Shown one piece after another: positions 1 to 6,563 of a stretch of 10,692 bases of DNA. The stretch's first letter is position 1; every line of letters begins with the position of its first letter. Origin of the DNA: Methanobacteriota archaeon (GTDB taxonomy: Archaea; Thermoplasmatota; Poseidoniia; Poseidoniales; Poseidoniaceae); NCBI GenBank assembly GCA_002725275.1, contig PBOE01000030.1, forward strand, positions 11,456 to 22,147, read 5' to 3'. Both the position numbers and the translations under genes were made by a program. The notes below the pieces were generated by a model, which saw only the letters and a program-made list of their open reading frames with translations, was not told the DNA's origin and did no database searches.

Positions 1-447
1 GCCGGTTTGACCGGGCGCAAGATCATCGTCGACACCTACGGCGGGCGCGGTCGTCACGGTGGCGGTGCTTTCTCGGGCAAGGACCCGACCAAAGTGGACC
101 GTTCCGCTGCGTACGCTGCCCGCTGGGCTGCCAAGCACGTGGTGGCGGCGGGGCTTTCCAAGGAATGTGAAATCCAAGTCGCCTACGCCATCGGCGTGGC
201 TGACCCCGTGAGCCTTCGCGTGGACACCTTTGGTACGGGGGAGATTGACGACGACGCCATTGCGGACCTCGTCAACGCCCATTTCTCGTTCAAACCCGGC
301 CACATCATTCGCGACCTCGGTCTGGCGGCCCCCATTTACGGTGTCACGGCTGCTGGTGGTCATTTTGGTCGCCACCCCGACGGCAACACCTTCCCTTGGG
401 AGAACCTCAACGACGACGTCATCAACGCGTTCAAAGCCGCGCTTTGA
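1..447 (+). CDS. metK: S-adenosylmethionine synthetase, C-terminal part (5' end outside window)
   Basis: This is the last ~148 codons of a bacterial-type S-adenosylmethionine synthetase, which makes AdoMet from methionine and ATP in the cytosol. The reading frame is open from base 1 (first residues AGLTGRK), so the gene starts outside the window; the TTG at base 7 lies inside the conserved TGRK motif and is not a start. Visible family motifs are [12 protein letters not shown], the glycine-rich [25 protein letters not shown] with the lysines that contact ATP/phosphates in Met[15 protein letters not shown], and the C-terminal [15 protein letters not shown], which holds a short insertion relative to the usual HFGR-FPWE. 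The frame ends TGA at 445-447, and the length fits the C-terminal third of a ~380-390 residue protein. If the host is an archaeon, this bacterial-type enzyme is unexpected, since most archaea use a different AdoMet synthetase family. Family assignment is secure; the host inference is not. Confidence 0.96.
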   Translation, partial: AGLTGRKIIVDTYGGRGRHGGGAFSGKDPTKVDRSAAYAARWAAKHVVAAGLSKECEIQVAYAIGVADPVSLRVDTFGTGEIDDDAIADLVNAHFSFKPGHIIRDLGLAAPIYGVTAAGGHFGRHPDGNTFPWENLNDDVINAFKAAL

Positions 448-550
448 GGGTCCACGCTCTGGCGTCTACCCGCGCCCCCTCTCCACCTGCTCGGTCCTGA
501 AAACCTGGAGACGCAAACACGGTGGCTCAGCCTTCATGTTGGTCGCATGA

Positions 551-556
551 TTATAT
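551..556 (+). promoter_or_regulatory. TATA-like box for the multi-pass membrane protein
   Basis: TTATAT is centred about 25 bases before the ATG at 579. In archaea the TATA box lies about 26 bases before the transcription start, so the mRNA would begin at or next to this ATG (leaderless). The element lies in the otherwise featureless 448-578 gap after metK. Confidence 0.5.
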
Positions 557-578
557 GCCTCAAGCAAGAATGACGTTC

Positions 579-1583
579 ATGGCTTTGATATTCAGTCGAA
601 TAAAATCTGCTCCTGCAGAAGGCTTGCTGTTGATTTCCACCCTTGTCACGGCCGTGTATGCGTTCAATTTCATGTTCGCTTCGGCGTGCTACGTCACCGG
701 CGGTGCAGACGGGTGTTTTTCCCTGCTCGACAACGGCGCCGTTGATGGTGATGACGGCTGGGGCAGAGGCGCACCGGAATTCGCCTTCAACGGCATCTTG
801 ATGTTCGGCATCATGATGTCAACGCTCCTCATCCTCAACGAGGGCGCCAAAGGCAAATGGATCATCATGGTGCCCTCCCTCATCGGGTTCGTCGTCGGCA
901 CCGCCATCCTCTGGACGATGTGGACTGAAAACGGCACGAGCGAGGCACCGAAGTTTGTTACTCCCCTCGTGACCCTCGCTTACGGTGCAGCGTACTTCCT
1001 GCTGATGGGCGAGGACGAGGTCAACGACGGCATGAGCGACCTCAAGTTCGGTCTGGGTGTCAAAGACCCCATCGCCATCGTCGGTCTTCTCTTCGTCATC
1101 GCCACGGGTCTGTTCTACGTGTTCCGTCAGATCGTCAATCCTGAGTCCGTTGTTGAGGCCGTGAACGCAGGTGAAGCCTCAGACGGTTTGGCTGCGCCCG
1201 CCGTCACCACCATCGCCTTCTCCGGCGCCTTGTTGCTGGTCTACACCCTTTGGGCGCTGCTGCTGTTGACGCAGGGAGCCGAGGGCATGTGGCCCGTTGC
1301 CCACCCGCCGCTCTTCGCCTTCGTCACCGTCACGATTGCGAACTACTTTGCCTCCGTCTACGGCCCCGTTCGTGACTTTACCGAGCAAAATCAGATGGAC
1401 GCCGTTGCCGGGCCGATGACCTTGCTCGTGTTCCTTGTGGTCTATCTTCGACTGCGAAAGGAAGGCATTGAGGAGGGCATGACCTTCGCTGGTGAGCCCA
1501 CGGACTCCGCCGGGTTTGACGTGATGTTCACCGGTGTGGTGGTCGTGGTTTCGGCGCTGTACTTCCTCTCGAACATGATGTGA
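579..1583 (+). CDS. Uncharacterised membrane protein with about nine transmembrane segments
   Basis: I do not recognise this 334-residue protein. It has about nine hydrophobic segments, roughly at residues 15-35, 69-87, 94-113, 125-143, 163-182, 208-230, 243-262, 276-292 and 314-332, so it is an integral membrane protein. Between segments 1 and 2 is an acidic, glycine-rich loop with two cysteines (CYVTGGADGC), which could form a disulfide outside the cell. Another loop reads GEDEVNDGMSDLKFG. No transporter, rhodopsin-lysine or enzyme motif is visible. I chose ATG 579 over GTG 522, ATG 555 and ATG 570. A TATA-like TTATAT lies 25 bases upstream, and the residues encoded upstream of 579 look non-coding and lack the hydrophobic character. 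The gene follows metK after 131 bases and converges with the cytochrome b561 gene, the stops being only 11 bases apart. Membrane location is secure; function is unknown. Confidence 0.85.
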   Translation: MALIFSRIKSAPAEGLLLISTLVTAVYAFNFMFASACYVTGGADGCFSLLDNGAVDGDDGWGRGAPEFAFNGILMFGIMMSTLLILNEGAKGKWIIMVPSLIGFVVGTAILWTMWTENGTSEAPKFVTPLVTLAYGAAYFLLMGEDEVNDGMSDLKFGLGVKDPIAIVGLLFVIATGLFYVFRQIVNPESVVEAVNAGEASDGLAAPAVTTIAFSGALLLVYTLWALLLLTQGAEGMWPVAHPPLFAFVTVTIANYFASVYGPVRDFTEQNQMDAVAGPMTLLVFLVVYLRLRKEGIEEGMTFAGEPTDSAGFDVMFTGVVVVVSALYFLSNMM

Positions 1584-1594
1584 TGGACGCTTTG

Positions 1595-2179
1595 TCATCG
1601 CTTCTTTGAGGCCACAAAGGCTTCCAGGCGCTGCAGCGCGTGGTGTTCCAGGTCCGCTGCTTTGACGGCGTAAGGGTGCGTACTCGGACCGGTCTCGGTC
1701 CACACCGGGACCATTGAGGTCCACACCCCTTCCCCTTTCAGCCTCGAGTAGAGCGCCGCCACGACGTGAGCGGCGATGAGCGCATAGCTCAGGTCGGCTG
1801 AAACGCCGTGGAGACCGATGGCGGCGTCCATCGCCAGGCCGGTTTCGATGCCGCGGGTGTACAGGGCCGCAATGGCCAGACCGGTCAACGGCAAGAGGAC
1901 GAGGCAGGCGTACATGGCGACGTGCATGAAACGAGCGAAGCGCTTGTGATAGCGGTGAACGGGCACAACAGCGCCCTGGAAGGTCTCGAAACGTCGCATG
2001 TAACCGTAGCGAACGATAACCAGCAGCAGAAACACGCTGGCGAAGACGATCTCAAACACGAGCAACCCGGTGTCAGCCAGTTGCTCAAGGTCGTCGATTT
2101 GCTTGAAAATCCCGTAGGCGTAAAGCAGCACAAACCCCCAGTGGAACACCTTCCCCAGCAAGGTGTGGTTGCCGCTCAT
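1595..2179 (-). CDS. Cytochrome b561 family membrane haem protein
   Basis: This 194-residue protein has four membrane helices and resembles prokaryotic cytochrome b561 (CybB/YodB type), which carries b haem and passes electrons between quinols and partner proteins in the membrane. Helix 1 starts with the typical KVFHWGFVLLYAYG (His13). Helix 3 has RFMHVAMYACLVLLPLTG (His86), and helix 4 has LHGVSADLSYALIAAHVVAALY (His124 and His138) followed by a basic segment and VWTSMVPVW, as in the family. In many relatives helix 2 also begins with a histidine (HKS-like motif); here the matching place reads FEIVFA, so haem ligation may differ. The start is taken at ATG 2179, not the GTG at 2197, because it fits the family N-terminus and has a TATA-like element 27 bases upstream. 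It is divergent from the small membrane protein gene to its right. The family call is good; the electron donor and acceptor are unknown. Confidence 0.85.
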   Translation of the reverse strand: MSGNHTLLGKVFHWGFVLLYAYGIFKQIDDLEQLADTGLLVFEIVFASVFLLLVIVRYGYMRRFETFQGAVVPVHRYHKRFARFMHVAMYACLVLLPLTGLAIAALYTRGIETGLAMDAAIGLHGVSADLSYALIAAHVVAALYSRLKGEGVWTSMVPVWTETGPSTHPYAVKAADLEHHALQRLEAFVASKKR

Positions 2180-2202
2180 CAGCGGTGAAGAGCCCACGCT
2201 CC

Positions 2203-2209
2203 ACTATAC
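2203..2209 (-). promoter_or_regulatory. TATA-like box for the cytochrome b561 gene
   Basis: On the minus strand the sequence reads GTATAGT, centred about 27 bases before the ATG at 2179, consistent with a leaderless archaeal transcript. The core TATA is a palindrome and could also serve plus-strand transcription into the divergent gene. Confidence 0.4.
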
Positions 2210-2238
2210 GGCTTTCTCCATCGCCTTCCCTCGGTTGG

Positions 2239-2246
2239 GTTATAGC
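2239..2246 (+). promoter_or_regulatory. Possible TATA-like box for the small membrane protein
   Basis: GTTATAGC on the plus strand would place transcription start near 2268, about 12 bases before the GTG at 2280. An AGAGG stretch at 2268-2272 could act as a weak ribosome binding site. This is weak evidence. Confidence 0.25.
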
Positions 2247-2279
2247 CTGCCCCGTGGATTCGCCAGCAGAGGTTCTCAC

Positions 2280-2522
2280 GTGGTGCTGCTCAACCTGTGG
2301 TCGCTGGGTCATTTCGTGCAGTGGACCTTCATCGGCCGCTACTTGCTGACGAACTGGTGGGTCTTCCTCGTCCTTTCCGTGGGGTGGGAGGTGCTCGAAC
2401 TCTACCTGCCCTTTGAATTCGTTGAGGAAACCTGGGACAACAAACTGTCCGACCTCGTGGTGAACACGCTGGGTTTTGCCTTGGGCATGGGGCTTCGTTA
2501 CGACCCGCAAACGCTGGATTAA
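2280..2522 (+). CDS. Small membrane protein of unknown function
   Basis: An open frame encodes a short membrane protein with two or three hydrophobic segments. It has the sequence style LNLWSLGHFVQWTFIGRYLL, a second segment WWVFLVLSVGWEVLEL, then PFEFVEETWDNKLSDLVVN and a final hydrophobic NTLGFALGMGL. The arrangement W-E-x-x-E ... P-F-E-F ... W-D-N-K-x-x-D-x-x-x-N-x-x-G looks like a conserved charged cluster between helices, faintly reminiscent of VanZ-type or similar small membrane proteins, but I cannot name the family. The start is uncertain. GTG 2280 gives 80 residues and has AGAGG upstream; TTG 2235 (95 residues) or GTG 2163 (119 residues, overlapping the 5' end of the cytochrome b561 gene) are possible. 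Its TAA stop shares the palindrome TTAA with the stop of the convergent selO gene, which argues that both frames are real and closely packed. Confidence 0.65.
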   Translation: MVLLNLWSLGHFVQWTFIGRYLLTNWWVFLVLSVGWEVLELYLPFEFVEETWDNKLSDLVVNTLGFALGMGLRYDPQTLD

Positions 2523-4057
2523 CTCGAGCACGAGAGCATCGAGCAGCCCACGCGGTGCCGAGCCCATTCGGGGCGCTTTTGGAACCACTTCGCCTCGTGC
2601 TCGGGTTGTTCATCGTAGGGACGCTTCAGGAGTTCGTGGAGTTCCTCGGCGACTGAAAAGTCGTCCCTTTCCTCGGCCGCATCGATGGCCAGCTGGGCCA
2701 TCCAGTTGCGCAGCACGTACTTCGGGTTGGCACGTCGCATCCCGTCTCGGTCGGGTTGACCGTCCACCCGCTCCCACCAGCGCTTCAGCCAGCGGTTCCA
2801 GGCGCTGGTGTCGGGCTCGCTGCCCTCGTAGAAGGCGTCGGCTACACGGGCGACGTCCGGCTCGTTGATGGAGCAGAGGTGGCGGAAGAAGAGCGTCATG
2901 TCCACCTCGGTGGCGCCCAACAGGTCCAGCAGATCGTTCACCAGCGGCTCGTCGGATTCCCGCAGCGTGCCGAGGCCCAACTTTTCCGCCCAGGTTTCGC
3001 TCTGGGCGTTCATGGCGAATTCCATGTAGTGGTCCAGCACCGGCTGAAGACGGCCCACGTCTTCCATCAGCGGCGCCATGGATTCGAGCAGACGAGCCAC
3101 GTTCCACGCCCCGATGTGGGGTTGGTTGTTGTAGCGGTAGCGTCGACGACCGGCGTCGGTGGTGTTGGGCGTCCAGTCGACGTCAAAGGGTTCCAGCCAT
3201 CCGTAGGGTCCGTAGTCGATGGTGAGGCCGTGAATGGACATGTTGTCCGTGTTCATGACGCCGTGAACGAAGCCGACTCGCATCCAATGAGCGATCATCG
3301 TCGCCGTGGACTCAGCCACCTCGGTCAGCCAGGCGATGAGCCCGTCGTCCGTGCTGACGTCGTGATGCGGGAAATGATGACGCACGGTGTGGTCGACGAG
3401 GGCCCGCAAGGTTTCGTGATGCCCGTCGGCGACGTGGATTTGGAAGCTGCCAAAGCGGATGAAACTTGGCGCCACGCGGCACACGACCGCTCCGGGTTCG
3501 GGCGCAGGGTTGCCGTTGTAGAGAACGTCGCGAACGACCGCTTCGCCCGTGGTCACCAGCGACAGGGCGCGGGTGGTGGGTACGCCGAGGTGATGCATCG
3601 CTTCGCTGCACAGGAATTCTCGGATGGAAGAGCGCAACACGGCTTTGCCGTCAGCGGTTCGCGAGTAGGGCGTCAGGCCGGCGCCTTTGAGTTGAAGTTC
3701 GAGAAAGCCGTCGCCCGTATCGACTTCGCCCAGTGTGATGGCCCGTCCGTCACCGAGTTGGCCGGCCCAGTTGCCGAATTGATGACCGCCGTAGCGTTGG
3801 GCGTAGGGCTCCATACCGGGCACGGGTTTGCCACCCCCAAGCACGATACCGGCTTCGTCCGTCCGGTCAAGCCCCAGCGTCTCGCCCATTTCGCTCGACC
3901 ACAGGGCAAGGCGGGGCTCGGGGGCTGGCGTGGGCGTGACCTTCGACCAGCATTTGCCGGGGACTTGTCGCGGACGACCTCCCTCCACCTCGTCGCCGGG
4001 CGTCTCGCCCAAGAAGCGGGCGTGCCAGGACAGGGCCTCCAGCGATGCGTTGCTCAC
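2519..4057 (-). CDS. selO: SelO/YdiU family protein adenylyltransferase (pseudokinase-fold AMPylase)
   Basis: This 512-residue protein belongs to the SelO (YdiU) family, which has a protein-kinase-like fold with inverted ATP binding and transfers AMP to Ser/Thr/Tyr of target proteins, linked in bacteria and mitochondria to oxidative stress. Visible motifs in order are YAQRYGGHQFGNWAGQLGDG (about residue 85), LQLKGAGLTPYSRTADG with the ATP-binding lysine (K124), AVLRSSIREFLCSEAMHHLG (glutamate E147), VCRVAPSFIRFGSF, the catalytic-type HGVMNTDNMSI (D271/N272), metal-binding IDYGPYGWLEPFD (D281), NQPHIGAWNVARL and the C-terminal PKYVLRNWMAQ. It ends CSMLSCSS; the last cysteine sits where eukaryotic SelO has selenocysteine. 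The start is taken at GTG 4057 (MSNASLEALSWHARF), because the upstream open frame overlaps the LysE gene and lacks family sequence. The LysE-like gene ends 59 bases upstream and no promoter is apparent, so selO is probably last in the operon. Confidence 0.95.
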   Translation of the reverse strand: MSNASLEALSWHARFLGETPGDEVEGGRPRQVPGKCWSKVTPTPAPEPRLALWSSEMGETLGLDRTDEAGIVLGGGKPVPGMEPYAQRYGGHQFGNWAGQLGDGRAITLGEVDTGDGFLELQLKGAGLTPYSRTADGKAVLRSSIREFLCSEAMHHLGVPTTRALSLVTTGEAVVRDVLYNGNPAPEPGAVVCRVAPSFIRFGSFQIHVADGHHETLRALVDHTVRHHFPHHDVSTDDGLIAWLTEVAESTATMIAHWMRVGFVHGVMNTDNMSIHGLTIDYGPYGWLEPFDVDWTPNTTDAGRRRYRYNNQPHIGAWNVARLLESMAPLMEDVGRLQPVLDHYMEFAMNAQSETWAEKLGLGTLRESDEPLVNDLLDLLGATEVDMTLFFRHLCSINEPDVARVADAFYEGSEPDTSAWNRWLKRWWERVDGQPDRDGMRRANPKYVLRNWMAQLAIDAAEERDDFSVAEELHELLKRPYDEQPEHEAKWFQKRPEWARHRVGCSMLSCSS

Positions 4058-4116
4058 ACCACCTGCTGAGCGGGGGCCTTCTTCAACCTCGTGGGTGCCT
4101 TGTCGCCGACGAACCC

Positions 4117-4740
4117 TCACGATTGAAGCGTCGCAGGCCCTTGAACGAGGAAGGCCACCCACAACAAACCGAGCAGGAGGCCGCAGACCTGGAAGATGCG
4201 TTTGCCCGCCGGCCCACCCGTGAAGAGGTGGTTCAACCGAGCGCCGACAAACGTCCAGAGGATCATGGCGGCAAGGCACATGGTTAACGTTGTGAAGATG
4301 ATGGTGGCGATGCCCGTCATGCCGCCGCCCAGGGGCTCGATGAACTGACTCATCATGATGATGACAAAGGCCCATTCCTTGCCGTTGACAAACTGCATGC
4401 CGATGCCGACCTTGAGGCCGAGCACGCCCTCGATGTGATCGCTGACCACCACCGAAGCAGGGTCGAACCGAAACATGGCGACGACCATGGCGCCGAGGAA
4501 GGCCATGCCAACCCAGTGCAACACCTTCATGGCGGTGGCTGAATCGCTCACGGCGTCCACAAGCAGGCCGACGGTGAGTTCAACGGTGACAAACCCGATG
4601 ACCATGCCGGCGATGAGCTTGACGTTGGCTTTCGGACCGAACATGCCGCTGTGAGCAAAACAGGTCAACGCGTTGGGCCCGGGCGTGATGAGGCCGATGG
4701 CGAGGAGGGCGATGAGCTCCCCCAGCGCCACCGTGTCCAT
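4117..4740 (-). CDS. LysE/RhtB-type amino-acid exporter
   Basis: This 207-residue protein has about six hydrophobic segments and the N-terminal hallmark of the LysE/RhtB family, GLITPGPNALTCFAHSGMFG, followed by IAGMVIGFVTVELTVGLLVD. Helix 4 contains GIGMQFVNGKEWAFVIIMMS, the family's usual polar stretch after the third helix. Members export amino acids or related small molecules across the cytoplasmic membrane, driven by the proton gradient; the substrate cannot be read from sequence. Length and topology match the family. The start is ATG 4740, only 12 bases after the stop of the upstream aminotransferase gene, with a GAGGACG stretch just before it, so the two are almost certainly co-transcribed. 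Pairing with a PLP enzyme suggests the exported compound could be an amino acid or product handled by that enzyme, but this is inference. Confidence 0.9.
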   Translation of the reverse strand: MDTVALGELIALLAIGLITPGPNALTCFAHSGMFGPKANVKLIAGMVIGFVTVELTVGLLVDAVSDSATAMKVLHWVGMAFLGAMVVAMFRFDPASVVVSDHIEGVLGLKVGIGMQFVNGKEWAFVIIMMSQFIEPLGGGMTGIATIIFTTLTMCLAAMILWTFVGARLNHLFTGGPAGKRIFQVCGLLLGLLWVAFLVQGPATLQS

Positions 4741-4752
4741 CCGTTCACGTCC

Positions 4753-5949
4753 TCAAGCGAGTTCTTGTTGCAGCGCCCATGCCAGGTAGCGGTACTCTTC
4801 CTCGCTGTTGTACAACTGGGCTGAGATTCGGAAGTAGCGTCCACGCGGTGAAGGCCACGACCACACCGGGATTTGGATGCCATACTTTTCGCTCAACACC
4901 GTGTGCAGCGGGTCGGGCTCATGAAGTGGAATTCCACCGTCGGCATCTCCATCGGGCAGGATGAGCGTTGCAATGCAGGCCAGCATCTCGTCGGGGCACG
5001 GCGGCGTGAGGCCGAGGGCCTCGCAGAGGATGTTGCGCCCTCGAAGCGCGAGGTCGTGGTTGTGCTGCATGATGGCGGACCAACCACCCTCGACCTCGCC
5101 GGCCAGGTGGTCAATGGCAAACGGCAGCGCGCAGTGAGCCGACATGTCTCGGGTGCCGGTCCAATCGAACTCGTGGCGGAAGCGGGTGGTGTCGCCCAGC
5201 GGGAAGGTCATGCCGTGGCTGATGGTCAACGGATGGATGTTGGCTTGTCGGTCCTTGCGAACGTGAAGGAAGGCCGAGCCTTTGGGGGCGCACAGCCACT
5301 TGTGGCAGTTGCTGGTGGTGTAGGACGCCCCGAGTTCGTCAAGGTTGAGCGGCACCATGCCAATGCCGTGGGCTGCATCGAGGAGGACCTCGACGCCCCG
5401 TCCTTCAAGTTGGGCCACCAGCCGTTCAAACGGCATCAACAGGCCGGTGGGGCTGGTGACGGTGTCGATCATGGCCAGGCGGGTTCGTTCGGTGACACCG
5501 CCCATGACGGCGTCAACGGCTTGGTCAGCGTTGTCAATCGGGAAGGGGATGTTCACGGTGACGACGGTTGCACCCCAGCGCTCCGCAACGAAATCAATCG
5601 TGTTTCTGCAGGCCTGATAGGCGTGGTCCGGCACGAGAATTTCATCCCCTTGCTCAAACACCAGCGAGCGCAGCACCGTGTTCACGCCGGACGTGGCGTT
5701 CTCCACCAGGGCGAGGTCGTCGGCCTGACAGGACAGCTGCTTGGCCAGCGCCACTCGGGTTTGCTCGAGAATGCCCGGCATCAGGTCCTCAAAGAATCGA
5801 ACGGGTTCGTTTTCCATCAGGTCCTGCCACGTACGCTGTTCTTCTCGCACGGCCGTCGGTGTAGCGCCGAACGAACCGTGGTTCAGGAAAATCCGACCTT
5901 CTTCAAGCCCCCAGAGGCGCGCATGTTCGCTTCTGCTCGGCTTGTCCAT
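4753..5949 (-). CDS. Class V aminotransferase, isopenicillin-N-epimerase-like PLP enzyme
   Basis: This 398-residue PLP-dependent enzyme is of aminotransferase class V, in the branch that includes isopenicillin N epimerase (CefD) and cysteine-desulfurase-like proteins. The N-terminus carries the branch-typical FLNHGSFGATP and then WQDLMENEPVRFF. The mid-part has ENATSGVNTVLRSL (cofactor phosphate binding), VPDHAYQACRNT and DTVTSPTGLLMPF. VLLDAAHGIG has the pyridine-nitrogen aspartate (D191) and a histidine (H194). SNCHKWLCAPKG has the Schiff-base lysine (K217), and TGTRDMSAHCALPFAI follows. The C-terminus PSPRGRYFRISAQLYNSEEEY is also typical. The reaction cannot be fixed: epimerisation, desulfuration, lyase or transamination are all found in this family. 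I chose ATG 5949 (MDKPSRSEHARLWGLEEG) over the open extension to 6045, because homologues begin near LWGLEEG and a TATA-like AATAAAAA lies about 24 bases upstream. It heads the aminotransferase-exporter-SelO cluster. Confidence 0.92.
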   Translation of the reverse strand: MDKPSRSEHARLWGLEEGRIFLNHGSFGATPTAVREEQRTWQDLMENEPVRFFEDLMPGILEQTRVALAKQLSCQADDLALVENATSGVNTVLRSLVFEQGDEILVPDHAYQACRNTIDFVAERWGATVVTVNIPFPIDNADQAVDAVMGGVTERTRLAMIDTVTSPTGLLMPFERLVAQLEGRGVEVLLDAAHGIGMVPLNLDELGASYTTSNCHKWLCAPKGSAFLHVRKDRQANIHPLTISHGMTFPLGDTTRFRHEFDWTGTRDMSAHCALPFAIDHLAGEVEGGWSAIMQHNHDLALRGRNILCEALGLTPPCPDEMLACIATLILPDGDADGGIPLHEPDPLHTVLSEKYGIQIPVWSWPSPRGRYFRISAQLYNSEEEYRYLAWALQQELA

Positions 5950-5967
5950 GAGACCGAGTGAAATGTG

Positions 5968-5977
5968 TTTTTTATTG
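5968..5977 (-). promoter_or_regulatory. TATA-like box for the aminotransferase-LysE-selO operon
   Basis: On the minus strand the sequence CAATAAAAAA is the only strongly AT-rich patch in the 74-base divergent gap. It is centred about 24 bases before ATG 5949, consistent with a leaderless transcript. No comparable element precedes the LysE-like or selO genes, which supports a single operon promoter here. Confidence 0.5.
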
Positions 5978-6023
5978 AACTTAATGGGAGAAACGGCTAT
6001 GGTTGGTTCATCAATGGAGGCGC

Positions 6024-6542
6024 ATGAATCTCGAAACGGCTTCACAGTATGCTGAGGTGTTCGGTGTCTTGACGATCATCGGTGCTGTCATCTTCAGTTG
6101 GTATCAAATTCAACAACTCAAGCGCGACCGGCGAAGTGCTGCTGCGTTCAAGTTGACGGAAATTTACCACTCCGATACGTTTGCCCACGGCATGCACCTC
6201 GTGTTCAACTCCCCAGAAAACATGAGTGCGGACGAGTTTGAAGCGATGCACAGTGAACACATGGGCGACATCGTCACGTTGATGACGACCTGGGAATCCA
6301 TCGGGGCAATGATTTACCGAAATGAATTGGATTGGGCCTTGATGTACGACTATTTTGCTGGCGCCATCGTGGTCACCTTCCAAAAAACAGAGCGCGTGAT
6401 TGAGGACTGGCGAGAGAGGAACAACCGCCCAACGTACTTTGAATGGATGCAGTGGCTTGCAGAGCGGGTGATGGATTTAGAGGACGACAGTCCACCGATT
6501 CCAGCCCACATCCTCCACAAAAACTGGGTGCACACGCCCTGA
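6024..6542 (+). CDS. Small membrane-anchored protein, DUF4760-like
   Basis: This 172-residue protein starts with one hydrophobic segment (about residues 10-28, VFGVLTIIGAVIFSW) followed by a basic QLKRDRRSAA, suggesting an N-terminal membrane anchor with the rest in the cytoplasm. The body is predicted helical, with TTWESIGAMIYRNELDWALM, YDYFAGAIVVTF and a tail PTYFEWMQWLAERVMDLE. This pattern resembles the DUF4760 family, whose function is unknown; I hold the family name only loosely. ATG 6024 is chosen over the upstream in-frame ATG at 6003 because a GGAGG lies just before it (6016-6020) and the protein then begins with a sensible MNLETASQYAEVF. It is divergent from the aminotransferase operon with 74 bases between starts, and converges with the large lipoprotein gene, leaving 21 bases between stops. 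Confidence 0.8.
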   Translation: MNLETASQYAEVFGVLTIIGAVIFSWYQIQQLKRDRRSAAAFKLTEIYHSDTFAHGMHLVFNSPENMSADEFEAMHSEHMGDIVTLMTTWESIGAMIYRNELDWALMYDYFAGAIVVTFQKTERVIEDWRERNNRPTYFEWMQWLAERVMDLEDDSPPIPAHILHKNWVHTP

Positions 6543-6563
6543 TGGGCGCTTTCCTGTCCCCGG

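Noticed and set aside
448..578. Gap after metK examined for a riboswitch or terminator
   Set aside because: Apart from the TATA-like element and a weak GCAT/ATGC repeat, no convincing structured motif or T-rich terminator is visible.
1179..1724. 181-codon minus-strand frame opposite the end of the membrane protein
   Set aside because: It overlaps both the membrane protein and the b561 gene and has low-complexity Gly/His/Arg composition typical of a shadow frame.
2756..4069. A 437-codon open frame on the plus strand opposite selO
   Set aside because: It is antisense to selO in a GC-rich region; the selO strand carries all family motifs, while this translation shows none and is low-complexity Val/Gly/Arg-rich.
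4058..4375. N-terminal extension of the selO frame to ATG 4375
   Set aside because: It would overlap most of the LysE-like gene's 3' half and reads as His/Arg-rich shadow sequence; SelO homology starts near GTG 4057.
4873..5961. A 362-codon open frame on the plus strand opposite the aminotransferase
   Set aside because: The minus strand encodes a complete PLP enzyme with intact motifs; the antisense frame has no recognisable features.
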